A stretch of 62,528 nt of DNA. Source: Aliiroseovarius sp. GTDB lineage: Bacteria > Pseudomonadota > Alphaproteobacteria > Rhodobacterales > Rhodobacteraceae. Position 1 is the first letter of the stretch. Every line of letters starts with the position of its first letter. A model generated the notes under the pieces. It was not told where the DNA came from and searched no databases. It saw only the letters and a list, made by a program, of their open reading frames with translations. Of the stretch, positions 9,517-18,698 are shown in pieces. The stretch is from assembly GCF_030148435.1 (NCBI RefSeq), contig NZ_JASBTN010000014.1, forward strand, positions 1-62,528. The letters run 5' to 3'. A program made the translations under genes and the position numbers.

Positions 9517-11343
9517 ATGCCTCTGACCCACGAGCAGATCCTGCGTTTCCTCTCTTCGGTGCACCCCTATGACACGATGCCCGCCGAGGTCGTTGCCGCC
9601 ATCGAGCCCGCCTTCGAGGCGCGTGCCGTGGTCGCCGGGGACATGGTCTATGAGCTGGGACAGGAGCTCGACGGGCTTTTCATCATCTATGAAGGCGAGG
9701 TGGAGGTGAGCGACGAAAACGACGTCGTGGTCAGCCATCTGGGGCTGCGCAACTCATTCGGGGAACGCGGTCTGCTGCGCGAAGGAGTCTCACTCACCGC
9801 TGCCCGCGCCGTTGTCGATACTACGCTTCTGATGCTGCCCGCGGCGGGGTTTCACAAGCTGATCGCCGAACAGGACGCCGCCGCCCGCTTCTTCGACCGC
9901 TCGCGCGGAGACAAGCCGGTCAAGGCGGACCTGGCCACGACCCAGGTGGACACGCTGATGGCCGCCAATCCCGTGACCTGCCTCGCCAGTGACACGGCGC
10001 AGGACGCCGCGCGCCTGATGCGCGACAAGCGGGTTTCGTCGCTCTGCGTCACGGTGGAGGGCAAATTGTCCGGCATCCTCACCACCCGCGATCTTTCGGG
10101 CAAAGTTCTGGCCGAGGCGCTGCCGGTCACAACCCCGGTGGCCGAGGTCATGACCGCGAACCCGATCACGCTTGCCCCCAGCTCCATCGGCTCGGATGTG
10201 CTGCACGCGATGATGGAGCGCAAGATCGGTCACATCCCGATCGTTGAAAGCGGCAAGCTGGTGGGCATCGTGACCCAGACCGACCTGACCCGTTTCCAGG
10301 CGGTCAGCTCCGCCGAACTGGTCAGCGAAATTGCACATGCCGACACCGCCGAGGAAATGGCCCGGGTCACTGCCCGCATTCCGCAGCTGCTGGTGCAGCT
10401 CGTTGCAGGTGGCCGCCCGCATCAGGTCGTCACCCGTTTGATCACGGACATCGCCGACACGGCCACGCGGCGCCTGCTGATGCTGGCCGAAGAGAGGTTC
10501 GGACCCGCGCCGGTGCCCTACCTGTGGCTGGCCTGCGGCTCACAGGGCCGTCAGGAACAGACCGGCGTGTCCGATCAGGACAACTGCCTGATTCTTGACG
10601 GTGCGGTCACGCAAGCGGATCGCACTGGGTATTTCGCCAAAATGGCGAAATTCGTCTGCGACGGTCTCGACGCCTGCGGCTATGTCTACTGCCCCGGCGA
10701 CATGATGGCGACCAACCCGAAATGGTGCCAGCCCCTGACCACCTGGCGCGGCTATTTCGAAAGTTGGGTCAACAAGCCGGTGCCTGAGGCGCAGATGCTG
10801 GCCTCGGTCATGTTCGACCTCAGGCCCATCGGCGGCCATGTCGGCCTGTTCGAGGACCTACAGGACCAGACCCTGGCGATGGCGTCGAAGAACTCGATCT
10901 TCGTGGCCCACATGGTGTCGAACTCGCTGAAACACACGCCGCCCCTTGGTCTGCTGCGCGGTTTTGCCACGATCCGGTCGGGCGAGCACAAGAACCAGCT
11001 GGACCTGAAACACAACGGCGTGGTGCCGGTGGTGGATCTGGGCCGTGTCTATGCGCTTCAGGGCCGGCTGGGCGAGGTGAACACCCGCGCCCGGCTGGAG
11101 GCCGCGATGCATGCGGGCGTCCTGTCGGGCGGCGGCGGGCAGGACCTGCTGGACGCCTACGAGCTGATTGCCGAGACGCGGCTGGAACATCAGGCCGCCC
11201 AGGTCAAGGCGGGGGGGGCTCCGGACAATTACCTGACCCCCTCGGACCTGTCCGAGTTTGATCGCAGCCACCTGCGCGACGCCTTCGTGGTGATCAAGTC
11301 GATGCAATCGGCGATCGGCCACGGGCGCGGCATGCTGGGATAA
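9517..11343 (+). CDS. cNMP-binding/CBS/DUF294 nucleotidyltransferase-like protein
   Basis: A 608-aa cytoplasmic regulatory-type protein. In order it has a cyclic-nucleotide-binding-like beta-roll (about 10-130), two CBS domains (about 145-270), a DUF294 nucleotidyltransferase-like domain with the GSQGRQEQ motif near residue 341 followed by SDQD, and a C-terminal substrate-binding-type helical domain. The layout resembles proteins encoded beside acetate/solute symporters in many proteobacteria, and is like a GlnD-type uridylyltransferase core. A role in controlling the upstream symporter is inference. The target and nucleotide are not known. Confidence 0.85.
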   Translation: MPLTHEQILRFLSSVHPYDTMPAEVVAAIEPAFEARAVVAGDMVYELGQELDGLFIIYEGEVEVSDENDVVVSHLGLRNSFGERGLLREGVSLTAARAVVDTTLLMLPAAGFHKLIAEQDAAARFFDRSRGDKPVKADLATTQVDTLMAANPVTCLASDTAQDAARLMRDKRVSSLCVTVEGKLSGILTTRDLSGKVLAEALPVTTPVAEVMTANPITLAPSSIGSDVLHAMMERKIGHIPIVESGKLVGIVTQTDLTRFQAVSSAELVSEIAHADTAEEMARVTARIPQLLVQLVAGGRPHQVVTRLITDIADTATRRLLMLAEERFGPAPVPYLWLACGSQGRQEQTGVSDQDNCLILDGAVTQADRTGYFAKMAKFVCDGLDACGYVYCPGDMMATNPKWCQPLTTWRGYFESWVNKPVPEAQMLASVMFDLRPIGGHVGLFEDLQDQTLAMASKNSIFVAHMVSNSLKHTPPLGLLRGFATIRSGEHKNQLDLKHNGVVPVVDLGRVYALQGRLGEVNTRARLEAAMHAGVLSGGGGQDLLDAYELIAETRLEHQAAQVKAGGAPDNYLTPSDLSEFDRSHLRDAFVVIKSMQSAIGHGRGMLG

Positions 11344-11391
11344 CAAACCCGCCCGGCGCAGGCTGGCGCCGGGCCATCGGGAGGAGAGCTT

Positions 11392-11922
11392 ATGTTCTAT
11401 GAAATCGTTGCCACGCTGGTGGCCGGTGTGGCCGGGGCAGGGATTGCCCTGATGCTGAACAAGCTGACCGGCAGGCGTTTGCCGCGCTGGATCGTGCCTT
11501 TCGGCGTGGCGGTCGGCATGCTGGCCACCACGATTGCCAATGAATATGCCTGGTATGGGCGCACCGTGGCGAATTTGCCGGAGGAAATCGTGGTGATCTC
11601 GCAGCAGGAAAACACCAGCTTCTACCGCCCCTGGACCTATGCGAAGCCCTTCGTCGAACAGTTCGTCGCGGTGGACGGTGCCAGCCTGCGGACCCACCCC
11701 GACTATCCCGAATTGCGCATGGTGAACTTGATGCGCCTGGGCCGCTGGGCCACACCCAGCCAGCGGGCGGTCATGGTGGATTGCGAGGCCGGGCGCCGTG
11801 CGCCGATCTCGGGTCCGGCGGAGATCGGTACCGAAGGCTGGCTGGACCGATTGGGTTGGTTCGACGCGCCAGAAGATGACCCGGTCGTCGCTACCACCTG
11901 CGCGTTGGAGGCGACCTCATGA
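11392..11922 (+). CDS. Membrane protein of unknown function
   Basis: A 176-aa protein with two N-terminal hydrophobic helices (about 5-23 and 33-50), then a soluble region containing the segment SFYRPWTYAKPFVEQF and two cysteines near the C-terminus. I do not recognise a family. GGGAGGAGAG just upstream is a strong ribosome-binding site. Its stop overlaps the exonuclease start by four bases (ATGA), so the two are translationally coupled and the product probably works with the membrane-anchored exonuclease. Confidence 0.75.
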   Translation: MFYEIVATLVAGVAGAGIALMLNKLTGRRLPRWIVPFGVAVGMLATTIANEYAWYGRTVANLPEEIVVISQQENTSFYRPWTYAKPFVEQFVAVDGASLRTHPDYPELRMVNLMRLGRWATPSQRAVMVDCEAGRRAPISGPAEIGTEGWLDRLGWFDAPEDDPVVATTCALEATS

Positions 11923-13334
11923 GCCTCGTGACCAAGCTTTCCCTTCGTCTGCGCATCTTCCTGTTCTTCGTCCTGATGGCGGTGGGCGGTCTGGTGGTCG
12001 TGCTTGGCGCGATCTGGCTGGGCTACCTGCGGGCAGCCGAAGGTGAAGCGGTGAACGGCTTTGCTTTTGCCGCCATGCTGGCGAGTTTTGGCCTGCTGGG
12101 CCTGTCCACCACCATCTGGTTCCTGTTCGACGAAAATGTCGCCAAACCGATCGAGCGTCTCGCAGCCTCCTTACGCTCGCGTGCCGCCGCCGGGGCCGGG
12201 GGCATGGACACCCATTCCGCCCGTTACCTGGGCGATTTGGCCCATGCGGCCGAGGCGGTGTCGGACCAGCTGATGCAATCGACCATGGACCAGGCCAGCA
12301 TCGTCGCCTCGGAAACCGCGCGCCTGGCCAATGACCAGGCCCGCTTGACCGCACTTCTGTCGGAAATCCCGGTCGCGATGGTGCTGATCAACCCCGCGCA
12401 CCAGATCGTGCTTTACGACAGCCAGGCGGCGGGGCTTCTGAACCAGGTCTGCACCGCGCGGCTCAATGCATCGATCTTCGACTACTTCCAGGAAGGCCCG
12501 TTTCTGGCTGCCTATAGCAAGATGATGAGAACGGGGCTCGAACAGAGTTTTACCGACCTTTCGGCCGCCAACGGGCTGGAGTTCGACGCCCGCCTGAAAC
12601 CGCTTGAGGCGGGGCAAGGCTACCTGCTGATCATCGACGATGCCCATGCGATGATGGGGGCAGAGGCCGCGCGCCCGGTGGTGTTCGACTTCGATCTGAT
12701 GGAGGAACAGGTCAGCGGCAGCATCTGGGACCGCCCCTTGTCCGAGCTAACCTTTGTGGTCTTCGACACCGAAACCACGGGCCTGTTGCCCCACAAGGAC
12801 GAGATCGTGCAAATCGGCGCGGTGCGGGTGTTGAAGGGGCAGATCGTGCCAGGAGAAGTGCTGGACACGCTGGTTGATCCGGGCATACGCATTCCGCCGG
12901 CCTCGACCAAGGTGCACGGGATCAATGACGCAATGGTGGCCGGTGCGCCGATGATCGCGGCGGCGGGCAAGCGTATGCACAACTTTTCGCGCGGAGCTGT
13001 TCTGGTGGCGCATAATGCGCCTTTCGACATGGCGTTCCTGCGCCGTCACGCGGATGACATGGGGGTAGACTGGGATCATCCGATCCTCGACACCGTGCTG
13101 CTCTCGGCTGTGCTCTACGGCACCACCGAGGTGCACACGCTGGACGCGCTGTGTGACCGGCTTGACGTTGTGATCCCCGAGAAACTGCGCCACACCGCGC
13201 TGGGGGATGCCCAGGCCACGGCCGAGGTGCTGTGCAAGATGCTCGCCATGCTCGAGGCCCGCGGCATTCTGACCCTGCATCAGGCGGTAGACGAGGCGAA
13301 GAAACACAAGCGGCTGCTGAGCGATCTGAACTGA
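11919..13334 (+). CDS. Membrane-anchored DEDDh 3'-5' exonuclease with sensor-like N-terminus
   Basis: A 471-aa protein. Residues about 1-75 hold two transmembrane helices, followed by a HAMP-like linker, a coiled region and a PAS-like segment (about 145-260). Residues 280-470 are a DnaQ-type exonuclease: DTETTG near 283 gives the first Asp and Glu, HNAPFD near 365 the next Asp, and HTALGDA near 425 the catalytic His and Asp. All DEDDh residues are present. The enzyme would remove nucleotides from 3' ends of DNA or RNA. The join of a histidine-kinase-like sensor half to a nuclease is unusual. It is coupled by overlap to the preceding membrane protein. Confidence 0.85.
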   Translation: MSLVTKLSLRLRIFLFFVLMAVGGLVVVLGAIWLGYLRAAEGEAVNGFAFAAMLASFGLLGLSTTIWFLFDENVAKPIERLAASLRSRAAAGAGGMDTHSARYLGDLAHAAEAVSDQLMQSTMDQASIVASETARLANDQARLTALLSEIPVAMVLINPAHQIVLYDSQAAGLLNQVCTARLNASIFDYFQEGPFLAAYSKMMRTGLEQSFTDLSAANGLEFDARLKPLEAGQGYLLIIDDAHAMMGAEAARPVVFDFDLMEEQVSGSIWDRPLSELTFVVFDTETTGLLPHKDEIVQIGAVRVLKGQIVPGEVLDTLVDPGIRIPPASTKVHGINDAMVAGAPMIAAAGKRMHNFSRGAVLVAHNAPFDMAFLRRHADDMGVDWDHPILDTVLLSAVLYGTTEVHTLDALCDRLDVVIPEKLRHTALGDAQATAEVLCKMLAMLEARGILTLHQAVDEAKKHKRLLSDLN

Positions 13335-13481
13335 TCCGGCCGTGATGCCGGTCAGGACTATAGGTGGCCGTGGAGGAAATGTTCTTCCCTGCCGGTTGAA
13401 GGGCAACCTAAAACAACGCCAGACCACTACGGCGAAACCTCACCAGGCAACCGTGGCTTCCGAAAACAGGGGACAAATCCG

Positions 13482-14330
13482 ATGCCGACAATCTCGGTGA
13501 ACCTGATTGGAGCGGGACGCGTGGGGAAAACCCTGCTCGGACTTCTGAGGTCTCTGCCTGCCTGCAAGATCCAGGACGTCCTGAGCAGCCGATATGTTTC
13601 GGCGCAGGCCGCCGTCGGTTTCGTCGGGGATGGCCGAGCGGTCGAGCACCCTTCCGACCTGCGCCCCGCAGACCTGTGGATCCTGGCCGTGCCGGATACG
13701 CAGATACTGGCAGTGGCGTCCGAAATCTCCGATGTTTTCAAACAGCGCAAACACGAGGGGTCAGCGCCGATCGCCTTTCATTGCAGCGGCTTTTTCGCCG
13801 CAGAGCAGATGGCCCCGCTTCGCGGCCTCGGGTGGCAGTTGGCCAGTGTCCACCCGGTGCTGTCCTTCGCGGATCCCGCTGAAGCCATGCGCCAGTTCAA
13901 CGGCACCTTCTGCGGGATCGAGGGGGACAGGACTGCTCTGGATGCGATCGAACCCATGCTGATCGGGATCGGGGGAGTTCCGTTCGAGATCCGATCCGAA
14001 AGCAAAAGCCTTTACCACGCAGCCGCCGTGATCTCGAACAATTTCACGGTCGTGCTTCAGGCCCTTGCGCGTGACGCCTGGGCCGCGGCGGGTGTGCCGG
14101 AGGACATCGCGAAACAGCTCAATTCCAAACTGCTCCGGGCGACCTGCGAGAATGTAACGGCCCGGGGCCCCCGGGAGGCGCTGACCGGGCCCGCAGCCCG
14201 GGGGGACGAGCTCGTCGTCAAGCAGCAAGGGTTGGACGTCGCGCGTTGGCACCCTTCCGCCGGGATCATTTACAGGGAAATGAGCGCGCTTGCCCGAAAG
14301 ATGAAATCGGAATGCGATCCCCGGGAGTAG
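13482..14330 (+). CDS. Rossmann-like/DUF2520 domain protein
   Basis: A 282-aa cytoplasmic protein. The N-terminus has a dinucleotide-binding GAGRVG motif at residues 10-15, followed by a Rossmann-like domain, then a helical DUF2520 domain after about residue 150. The layout is that of NAD(P)-dependent reductases of the 6-phosphogluconate/ketopantoate reductase type, but no substrate is known. AGGGGA precedes the ATG by eight bases. It is flanked by spacers on both sides and seems to be a single-gene unit. Confidence 0.8.
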   Translation: MPTISVNLIGAGRVGKTLLGLLRSLPACKIQDVLSSRYVSAQAAVGFVGDGRAVEHPSDLRPADLWILAVPDTQILAVASEISDVFKQRKHEGSAPIAFHCSGFFAAEQMAPLRGLGWQLASVHPVLSFADPAEAMRQFNGTFCGIEGDRTALDAIEPMLIGIGGVPFEIRSESKSLYHAAAVISNNFTVVLQALARDAWAAAGVPEDIAKQLNSKLLRATCENVTARGPREALTGPAARGDELVVKQQGLDVARWHPSAGIIYREMSALARKMKSECDPRE

Positions 14331-14469
14331 CGTGGCAACAGGCGCAGTCTGACAACCCAAGGCCTCGGGTGCGCAGCGAGTGGGATTTTGCCGCCCCCCG
14401 GGCCGGTTGGGGCGAGGGGGCCTCGGGGTCATATAGCCGACGACTTGCGCCATGCAGGCTGTAGCGGCG

Positions 14470-15435
14470 TCATTCGGCGAGGTGACAGGCAACCTTGCTT
14501 GCCGCCAGGGCGCGCATTGCGGGACGGTCCTTGCGGCAAACATCCGTTGCGATCGGGCAGCGTGGGTGGAAGGCGCAGCCCGACGGCGGGTCGATGGGGT
14601 CGGGGATTTCGCCCTGCGGCGGGGGCACTTCGCGCCCGAAGGCATCCATGCGCGGAGCGGCGCTCAGCAGCATCTGCGTATAGGGGTGTTTGGGCGTATT
14701 GAACAGCGTTTCGGGATCGGCCTCCTCGACCAGACGGCCCAGGTAGAGCACCCCGATCCGGTCCGCCATGTGTCGCACCACGGTCAGGTCGTGGGTAATC
14801 AGCAGATAAGTCAGGCCGAACTCATCCTTCAGGTCGCTCATCAGGTTTAACACCTGTGCCTGCACCGACACGTCCAGCGCCGAAGTCGGCTCGTCACAGA
14901 CGATCAGTCGAGGCTCTGAAGCCAGCGAACGCGCGATGCAGATGCGCTGCCGTTGCCCGCCGGAAAACTCATGCGGAAACTTGCCCGCATCCGAGGCATG
15001 CAGCCCCACCTGTTCCAGCAGCTTCTCGGCCAGCCCCTCGGTCTTGCCGCCTTGCGCAGCTACAGGTTCGACGATGATGTCACGCACCCGCCAGCGTGGG
15101 TTGAGCGAGGCATAGGGATCCTGAAAGATCATCTGGATGTTCGACCGCGACGCGGCGATCCTGTCGGCATCCGCTTCGGTCATCAGGTTCACCCCCTCGA
15201 CCTCGACATTGCCCTCGGACGGGTTGAGCAGACCCACCAGCATCTTGCCGATGGTGGATTTGCCCGAGCCGCTTTCGCCAACCAGCGCATAGGTCGTGCG
15301 TTCCTCGATCTCGAAATCCACGTCGGAGACGGCGGTCAGGAAGGCTTTCTTGCGGCCTTCCAGCACCCGGTTCAGCCAGGGCTTCGACACGTCGAAGACC
15401 CGCGTCAGTCCGCGGACGGTGACATAGGCGCTCAT
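14470..15435 (-). CDS. Dipeptide/oligopeptide ABC transporter ATP-binding protein (DppF type)
   Basis: A 321-aa ATPase, the second of the pair. Walker A GESGSGKST is at residues 53-61, the signature FSGGQ at 157-161 and Walker B LIVCDE at 177-182. The C-terminal oligopeptide-transporter domain carries cysteines typical of the OppF/DppF branch. Its ATG overlaps the stop of the preceding ATPase gene by four bases. It is the last gene of the leftward transporter operon. Confidence 0.92.
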   Translation of the reverse strand: MSAYVTVRGLTRVFDVSKPWLNRVLEGRKKAFLTAVSDVDFEIEERTTYALVGESGSGKSTIGKMLVGLLNPSEGNVEVEGVNLMTEADADRIAASRSNIQMIFQDPYASLNPRWRVRDIIVEPVAAQGGKTEGLAEKLLEQVGLHASDAGKFPHEFSGGQRQRICIARSLASEPRLIVCDEPTSALDVSVQAQVLNLMSDLKDEFGLTYLLITHDLTVVRHMADRIGVLYLGRLVEEADPETLFNTPKHPYTQMLLSAAPRMDAFGREVPPPQGEIPDPIDPPSGCAFHPRCPIATDVCRKDRPAMRALAASKVACHLAE

Positions 15436-16406
15436 TGGACCTCCTCCGGCAGCATCGGGAACCAGCAGGCCGCGCGCTCATTGGCAACCGGGGGCAGCGG
15501 CGCGGCACGGCATTTGTCCCGGGCATGCGGGCAGCGCGGGTGGAAGGCGCAGCCATCGGGCATATGGTGCAGGCGGGGCATGGCGCCGGGGATCTGGTGC
15601 AGCCGCTTCCTGCCCTGCGAAGCCAGCGGGGTCGAGGCCATCAGCCCGTGGGTATAGGGGTGCTGCGGTACGGTCAGCACGTCGCGCACGGTGCCCAGTT
15701 CGGCCAGGCGGCCGGCGTACATGACCGCGACACGGTCGGCGGCTTCGGCGATGACACCCATGTCATGGGTGATCAGCATGACCGCCGTGCCGCGTTCATG
15801 GCAGAGCCGTTTCAGCAGCGAGATGATCTGCGCCTGCACCGACACGTCCAGCGCGGTGGTCGGTTCATCCGCGATCACCAGGCTGGGTTCGGCACAGAGC
15901 GCCAGCGCAATGACCACACGCTGTCGCATGCCGCCCGAAAACTCGTGCGGATAGCTGTCGATACGCTCGGCGGCGCCGGGAATGCCGACCTCTTCCAGCG
16001 CGGCGATGGCGCGTTCACGCGCCTCTTTCCGGCTGATCGGCAGGTGGGTCAGCATGGTTTCGGTCAGCTGATCTCCGATGGTCAAGAGCGGGTTCAGCGA
16101 GGTCAGCGGATCCTGGAAGATCATGCCGATCTCTTTCCCGCGCAACCGGCGCATGTCCTCGCCCTTCAGCGGATCGATACGCCTGCCATTGAGCCAGATT
16201 TCCCCGCCCGAGATATGCGCAGGCGCGTTCAGAAGGCCGATGACCGCATTGCCGGCCATCGATTTGCCCGCGCCGCTTTCGCCGACCACGCCCAGGATTT
16301 CACCCTTGCCGACGTCGTAGCTCACGCCATCGACCGGCTTGACGATGCCCTGACGGGTCGGGATTTCGACGGAAAGGTTGCGGATGGAAAGAACAGGTGT
16401 GGTCAA
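15432..16406 (-). CDS. Dipeptide/oligopeptide ABC transporter ATP-binding protein (DppD type)
   Basis: A 324-aa ATPase with Walker A GESGAGKS at residues 42-49 and an FSGGMRQR signature. I start it at a TTG (16406) because it gives a TTGA overlap with the stop of the permease gene upstream and begins exactly at the conserved N-terminus. The open frame extends 34 codons further, but into the permease gene. It energises import with its DppF-type partner. Confidence 0.88.
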   Translation of the reverse strand: MTTPVLSIRNLSVEIPTRQGIVKPVDGVSYDVGKGEILGVVGESGAGKSMAGNAVIGLLNAPAHISGGEIWLNGRRIDPLKGEDMRRLRGKEIGMIFQDPLTSLNPLLTIGDQLTETMLTHLPISRKEARERAIAALEEVGIPGAAERIDSYPHEFSGGMRQRVVIALALCAEPSLVIADEPTTALDVSVQAQIISLLKRLCHERGTAVMLITHDMGVIAEAADRVAVMYAGRLAELGTVRDVLTVPQHPYTHGLMASTPLASQGRKRLHQIPGAMPRLHHMPDGCAFHPRCPHARDKCRAAPLPPVANERAACWFPMLPEEVQ

Positions 16407-17353
16407 CGGAGCCTCGGGTTCAGAGCATCGCGGAGCCAGTCTCCCAGCAGGTTGACGCTCAGCGCCAACGCCAGAAGGGTACAGGCCGGAAAGAACAGGA
16501 TCCACCATTCGCCCGAGAACAGGAAACCCTGTCCAATGCGAATGAGTGTTCCCAGCGAAGGTTGCGTGGGCGGCGCGCCGACGCCCAGGAAGGACAGGGT
16601 CGCCTCGGCGATAATGGCGAGCGCCAGCGAGATGGTGGCGATCACCAGCACCGGCGACAGGGCGTTTGGCAGGATGTGCTTGATCATGATCGCCCAGGGG
16701 CTGCGTCCGATCATCCGCGCGGCGGCAACGTACTCCTTGTTTTTTTCGACCAGCGTGGCGCCGCGCACGACGCGGGCGAATTGTACCCAGTCGGACAGAC
16801 CGATCGCCAGGATCAGCACCCAGATCGCCATCTGGTCGCGATATTCGACCGGGGTGAACCCCTTCGCCACACCGAAGATCAGCATGGCGACCAGGATCGA
16901 CGGGAAGGTCAACTGCACATCGGCAACGCGCATGATGATGGTTTCGGTCCAGCCGCCGAAATAGCCTGACACCAGCCCCAGCACGATGCCCAGCACCATC
17001 GCGAAGAGCACGGCGGCGACACCGACGAAGAGCGAGACCCGCATGCCGTAAAGGATGGTCGAGAACACGTCGCGCCCCTGGTCATCCGTGCCCAACAGGA
17101 AAGTGTTGCCGGTAAAGGCGTTGGGTTCCAACGGCGGGGTGAACCCGTCCATCAGGTTCAGGCTGGCCGGGTCGAACGGGTTGGTCGGCGCGATCAGCGG
17201 CGCGAAGACGGCCGACAGGACCAAGAGGCAGACCACCGCAAAGGACACCAGCGCGACGGGCGACCGTTTGAAGGCATAAAAGAAATCGCTTTCCAGAAAA
17301 CGCTGCCAGCGCCCCTTGTCCTTGACCTCTGTTGTCATTGGTGCATCCGTCAT
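16403..17353 (-). CDS. ABC transporter permease (DppC type)
   Basis: A 316-aa inner membrane permease with an N-terminal OppC leader helix and about five more helices. The EAA loop (EATLSFLGVGAPPTQPSLG region, residue about 245) contacts the ATPases. It overlaps its neighbours at both ends. It forms the membrane channel with the DppB-type protein. Confidence 0.92.
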   Translation of the reverse strand: MTDAPMTTEVKDKGRWQRFLESDFFYAFKRSPVALVSFAVVCLLVLSAVFAPLIAPTNPFDPASLNLMDGFTPPLEPNAFTGNTFLLGTDDQGRDVFSTILYGMRVSLFVGVAAVLFAMVLGIVLGLVSGYFGGWTETIIMRVADVQLTFPSILVAMLIFGVAKGFTPVEYRDQMAIWVLILAIGLSDWVQFARVVRGATLVEKNKEYVAAARMIGRSPWAIMIKHILPNALSPVLVIATISLALAIIAEATLSFLGVGAPPTQPSLGTLIRIGQGFLFSGEWWILFFPACTLLALALSVNLLGDWLRDALNPRLR

Positions 17354-18336
17354 CAGTGCCCCCCGTTCCGGTCAACCCGAAGCCGCGGGTCAATGAAGAC
17401 ATAAAGAATATCGACGATCAGGTTGATGCCCACGAACATGACCGAAATCAGCATGAGGTAGGCGGCCATCACCGGAATGTCGACGAACTGGATCGCGTTG
17501 ATGAACAACAGGCCTACACCGGGCCACTGAAACACGGTTTCGGTGATGATGGCGAAGGCGATGATCGCGCCCAGTTGCAGGCCGATGACGGTCACGACCG
17601 GCACCATCGTGTTCTTCAGCGCGTGGCGGAAATTCACCACCCGGCTGCGTAGCCCGCGCGCGCGGGCAAAGCGGATATAGTCCTGCCGCAGTACTTCCAG
17701 CATTTCCGAGCGCACCAGGCGCATGATCAGCGTCATCTGGTAAAGCCCCAGGGTAATGGCTGGCAAGATCAGGGCCTTCCAGCCGCTTTCGGTCAGGAAC
17801 CCGGTGGTCCACCAACTGCCCAACTGCACGGTTTCACCCCTGCCAAACGAAGGGAGCCACCCAAGCTCAACCGAGAAGAGATAGATCAGCAGGATACCGA
17901 TCAGGAAGGTCGGCAGGGATACTCCGATAAGAGATGCCGCCATGATCGTATGCGCCGTGGGGCCGTTTCGTCGGATCGCGGTAAAGACACCCAGCGCAAT
18001 GCCCGCGAGAATCGCCAGCACGCCCGATACGGCGGCCAGTTCCAGCGTCGCGGGTGCGCGTTCCAGCAGGATCTCGGCCACCGGGCGGCCCTGGCGATAG
18101 CTCACGCCGAAGTTGCCCTGCGCGGCCCCTTCCAGGAACTTGAAATACTGAATCGGAAACGGCTGATCCAGGCCCAATTGGGCGCGCAGGCGTTCCACAT
18201 CCTCGATCGTGCGCTCCTGACCGAGCATATTGTCGATCGGGTCGCCCACGAAACGGAACATGGAAAAGGCAACCAGCCCAACGATCAGAAGAACGAGGAG
18301 CGATTGCCCAATGCGTCGAATGACAAAGGCCAGCAT
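17353..18336 (-). CDS. ABC transporter permease (DppB type)
   Basis: A 327-aa inner membrane permease with six predicted helices, beginning with the usual long first helix (residues 9-30). It is the first gene of the leftward BCDF operon. It is separated from the binding protein gene by about 360 bases that hold a terminator and a fragment of another binding protein, so it may use its own promoter or read-through. Confidence 0.92.
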   Translation of the reverse strand: MLAFVIRRIGQSLLVLLIVGLVAFSMFRFVGDPIDNMLGQERTIEDVERLRAQLGLDQPFPIQYFKFLEGAAQGNFGVSYRQGRPVAEILLERAPATLELAAVSGVLAILAGIALGVFTAIRRNGPTAHTIMAASLIGVSLPTFLIGILLIYLFSVELGWLPSFGRGETVQLGSWWTTGFLTESGWKALILPAITLGLYQMTLIMRLVRSEMLEVLRQDYIRFARARGLRSRVVNFRHALKNTMVPVVTVIGLQLGAIIAFAIITETVFQWPGVGLLFINAIQFVDIPVMAAYLMLISVMFVGINLIVDILYVFIDPRLRVDRNGGH

Positions 18337-18416
18337 CTGTTTTGTTATCCTTCCCCGCCCCCTTTTGGCCGGGGGTTGTCCGGCTCCCGGTTGATCCGGG
18401 GTTCCGGCCCAGAAGA

Positions 18417-18614
18417 TCAGCTAATGGTCCCCGAGCGCAAGGTGAAAAAACTATCCGGCCGTCGCGTCAACGCGTTGACACGGGGCGCGCGCCGGATCAG
18501 GGGCTGCATATAGAGCGGTACATGGGCGACCTCGTTCCGCAGGATCCCGGTGATCTCGGCGCTCATTTCCTTACGTTTGTCGTCTGCCGGTGCCGGTCGC
18601 CCCGCGTTTTTCAA
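18417..18614 (-). pseudogene. C-terminal remnant of a second ABC substrate-binding protein
   Basis: About 65 codons read as the C-terminal end of a peptide/nickel-type periplasmic binding protein: DDKRKEM, then ILRNEVAHVPLYMQPL, then RRPDSFFTLR. The intact neighbour has IAAIWRVVQDEQLYIPIHHQ in the same place, so this is a relative but not a copy. No start, signal peptide or N-terminal domain exists upstream; the homology stops near 18610 next to a 12-base palindrome (TGTACCTGTACA, 18615-18626) and the terminator of the intact gene. It is best read as the leftover of a deleted or replaced binding protein gene. Confidence 0.7.
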
Positions 18615-18635
18615 TGTACCTGTACAATTCCAATG

Positions 18636-18667
18636 AAAAACCCGGGGGAGCCACGCCCCCCCGGGTT
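18636..18667 (-). terminator. Rho-independent terminator of the binding protein gene
   Basis: AACCCGGGGG (18639-18648) pairs with CCCCCGGGTT (18658-18667). Read leftward, the stem is followed by a run of five T. It lies 30 bases after the stop of the binding protein gene and would raise its mRNA level over that of the permease genes. Confidence 0.85.
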
Positions 18668-18698
18668 CACATCCAGGCCAAGCCTGTTTGGGAAAGCC

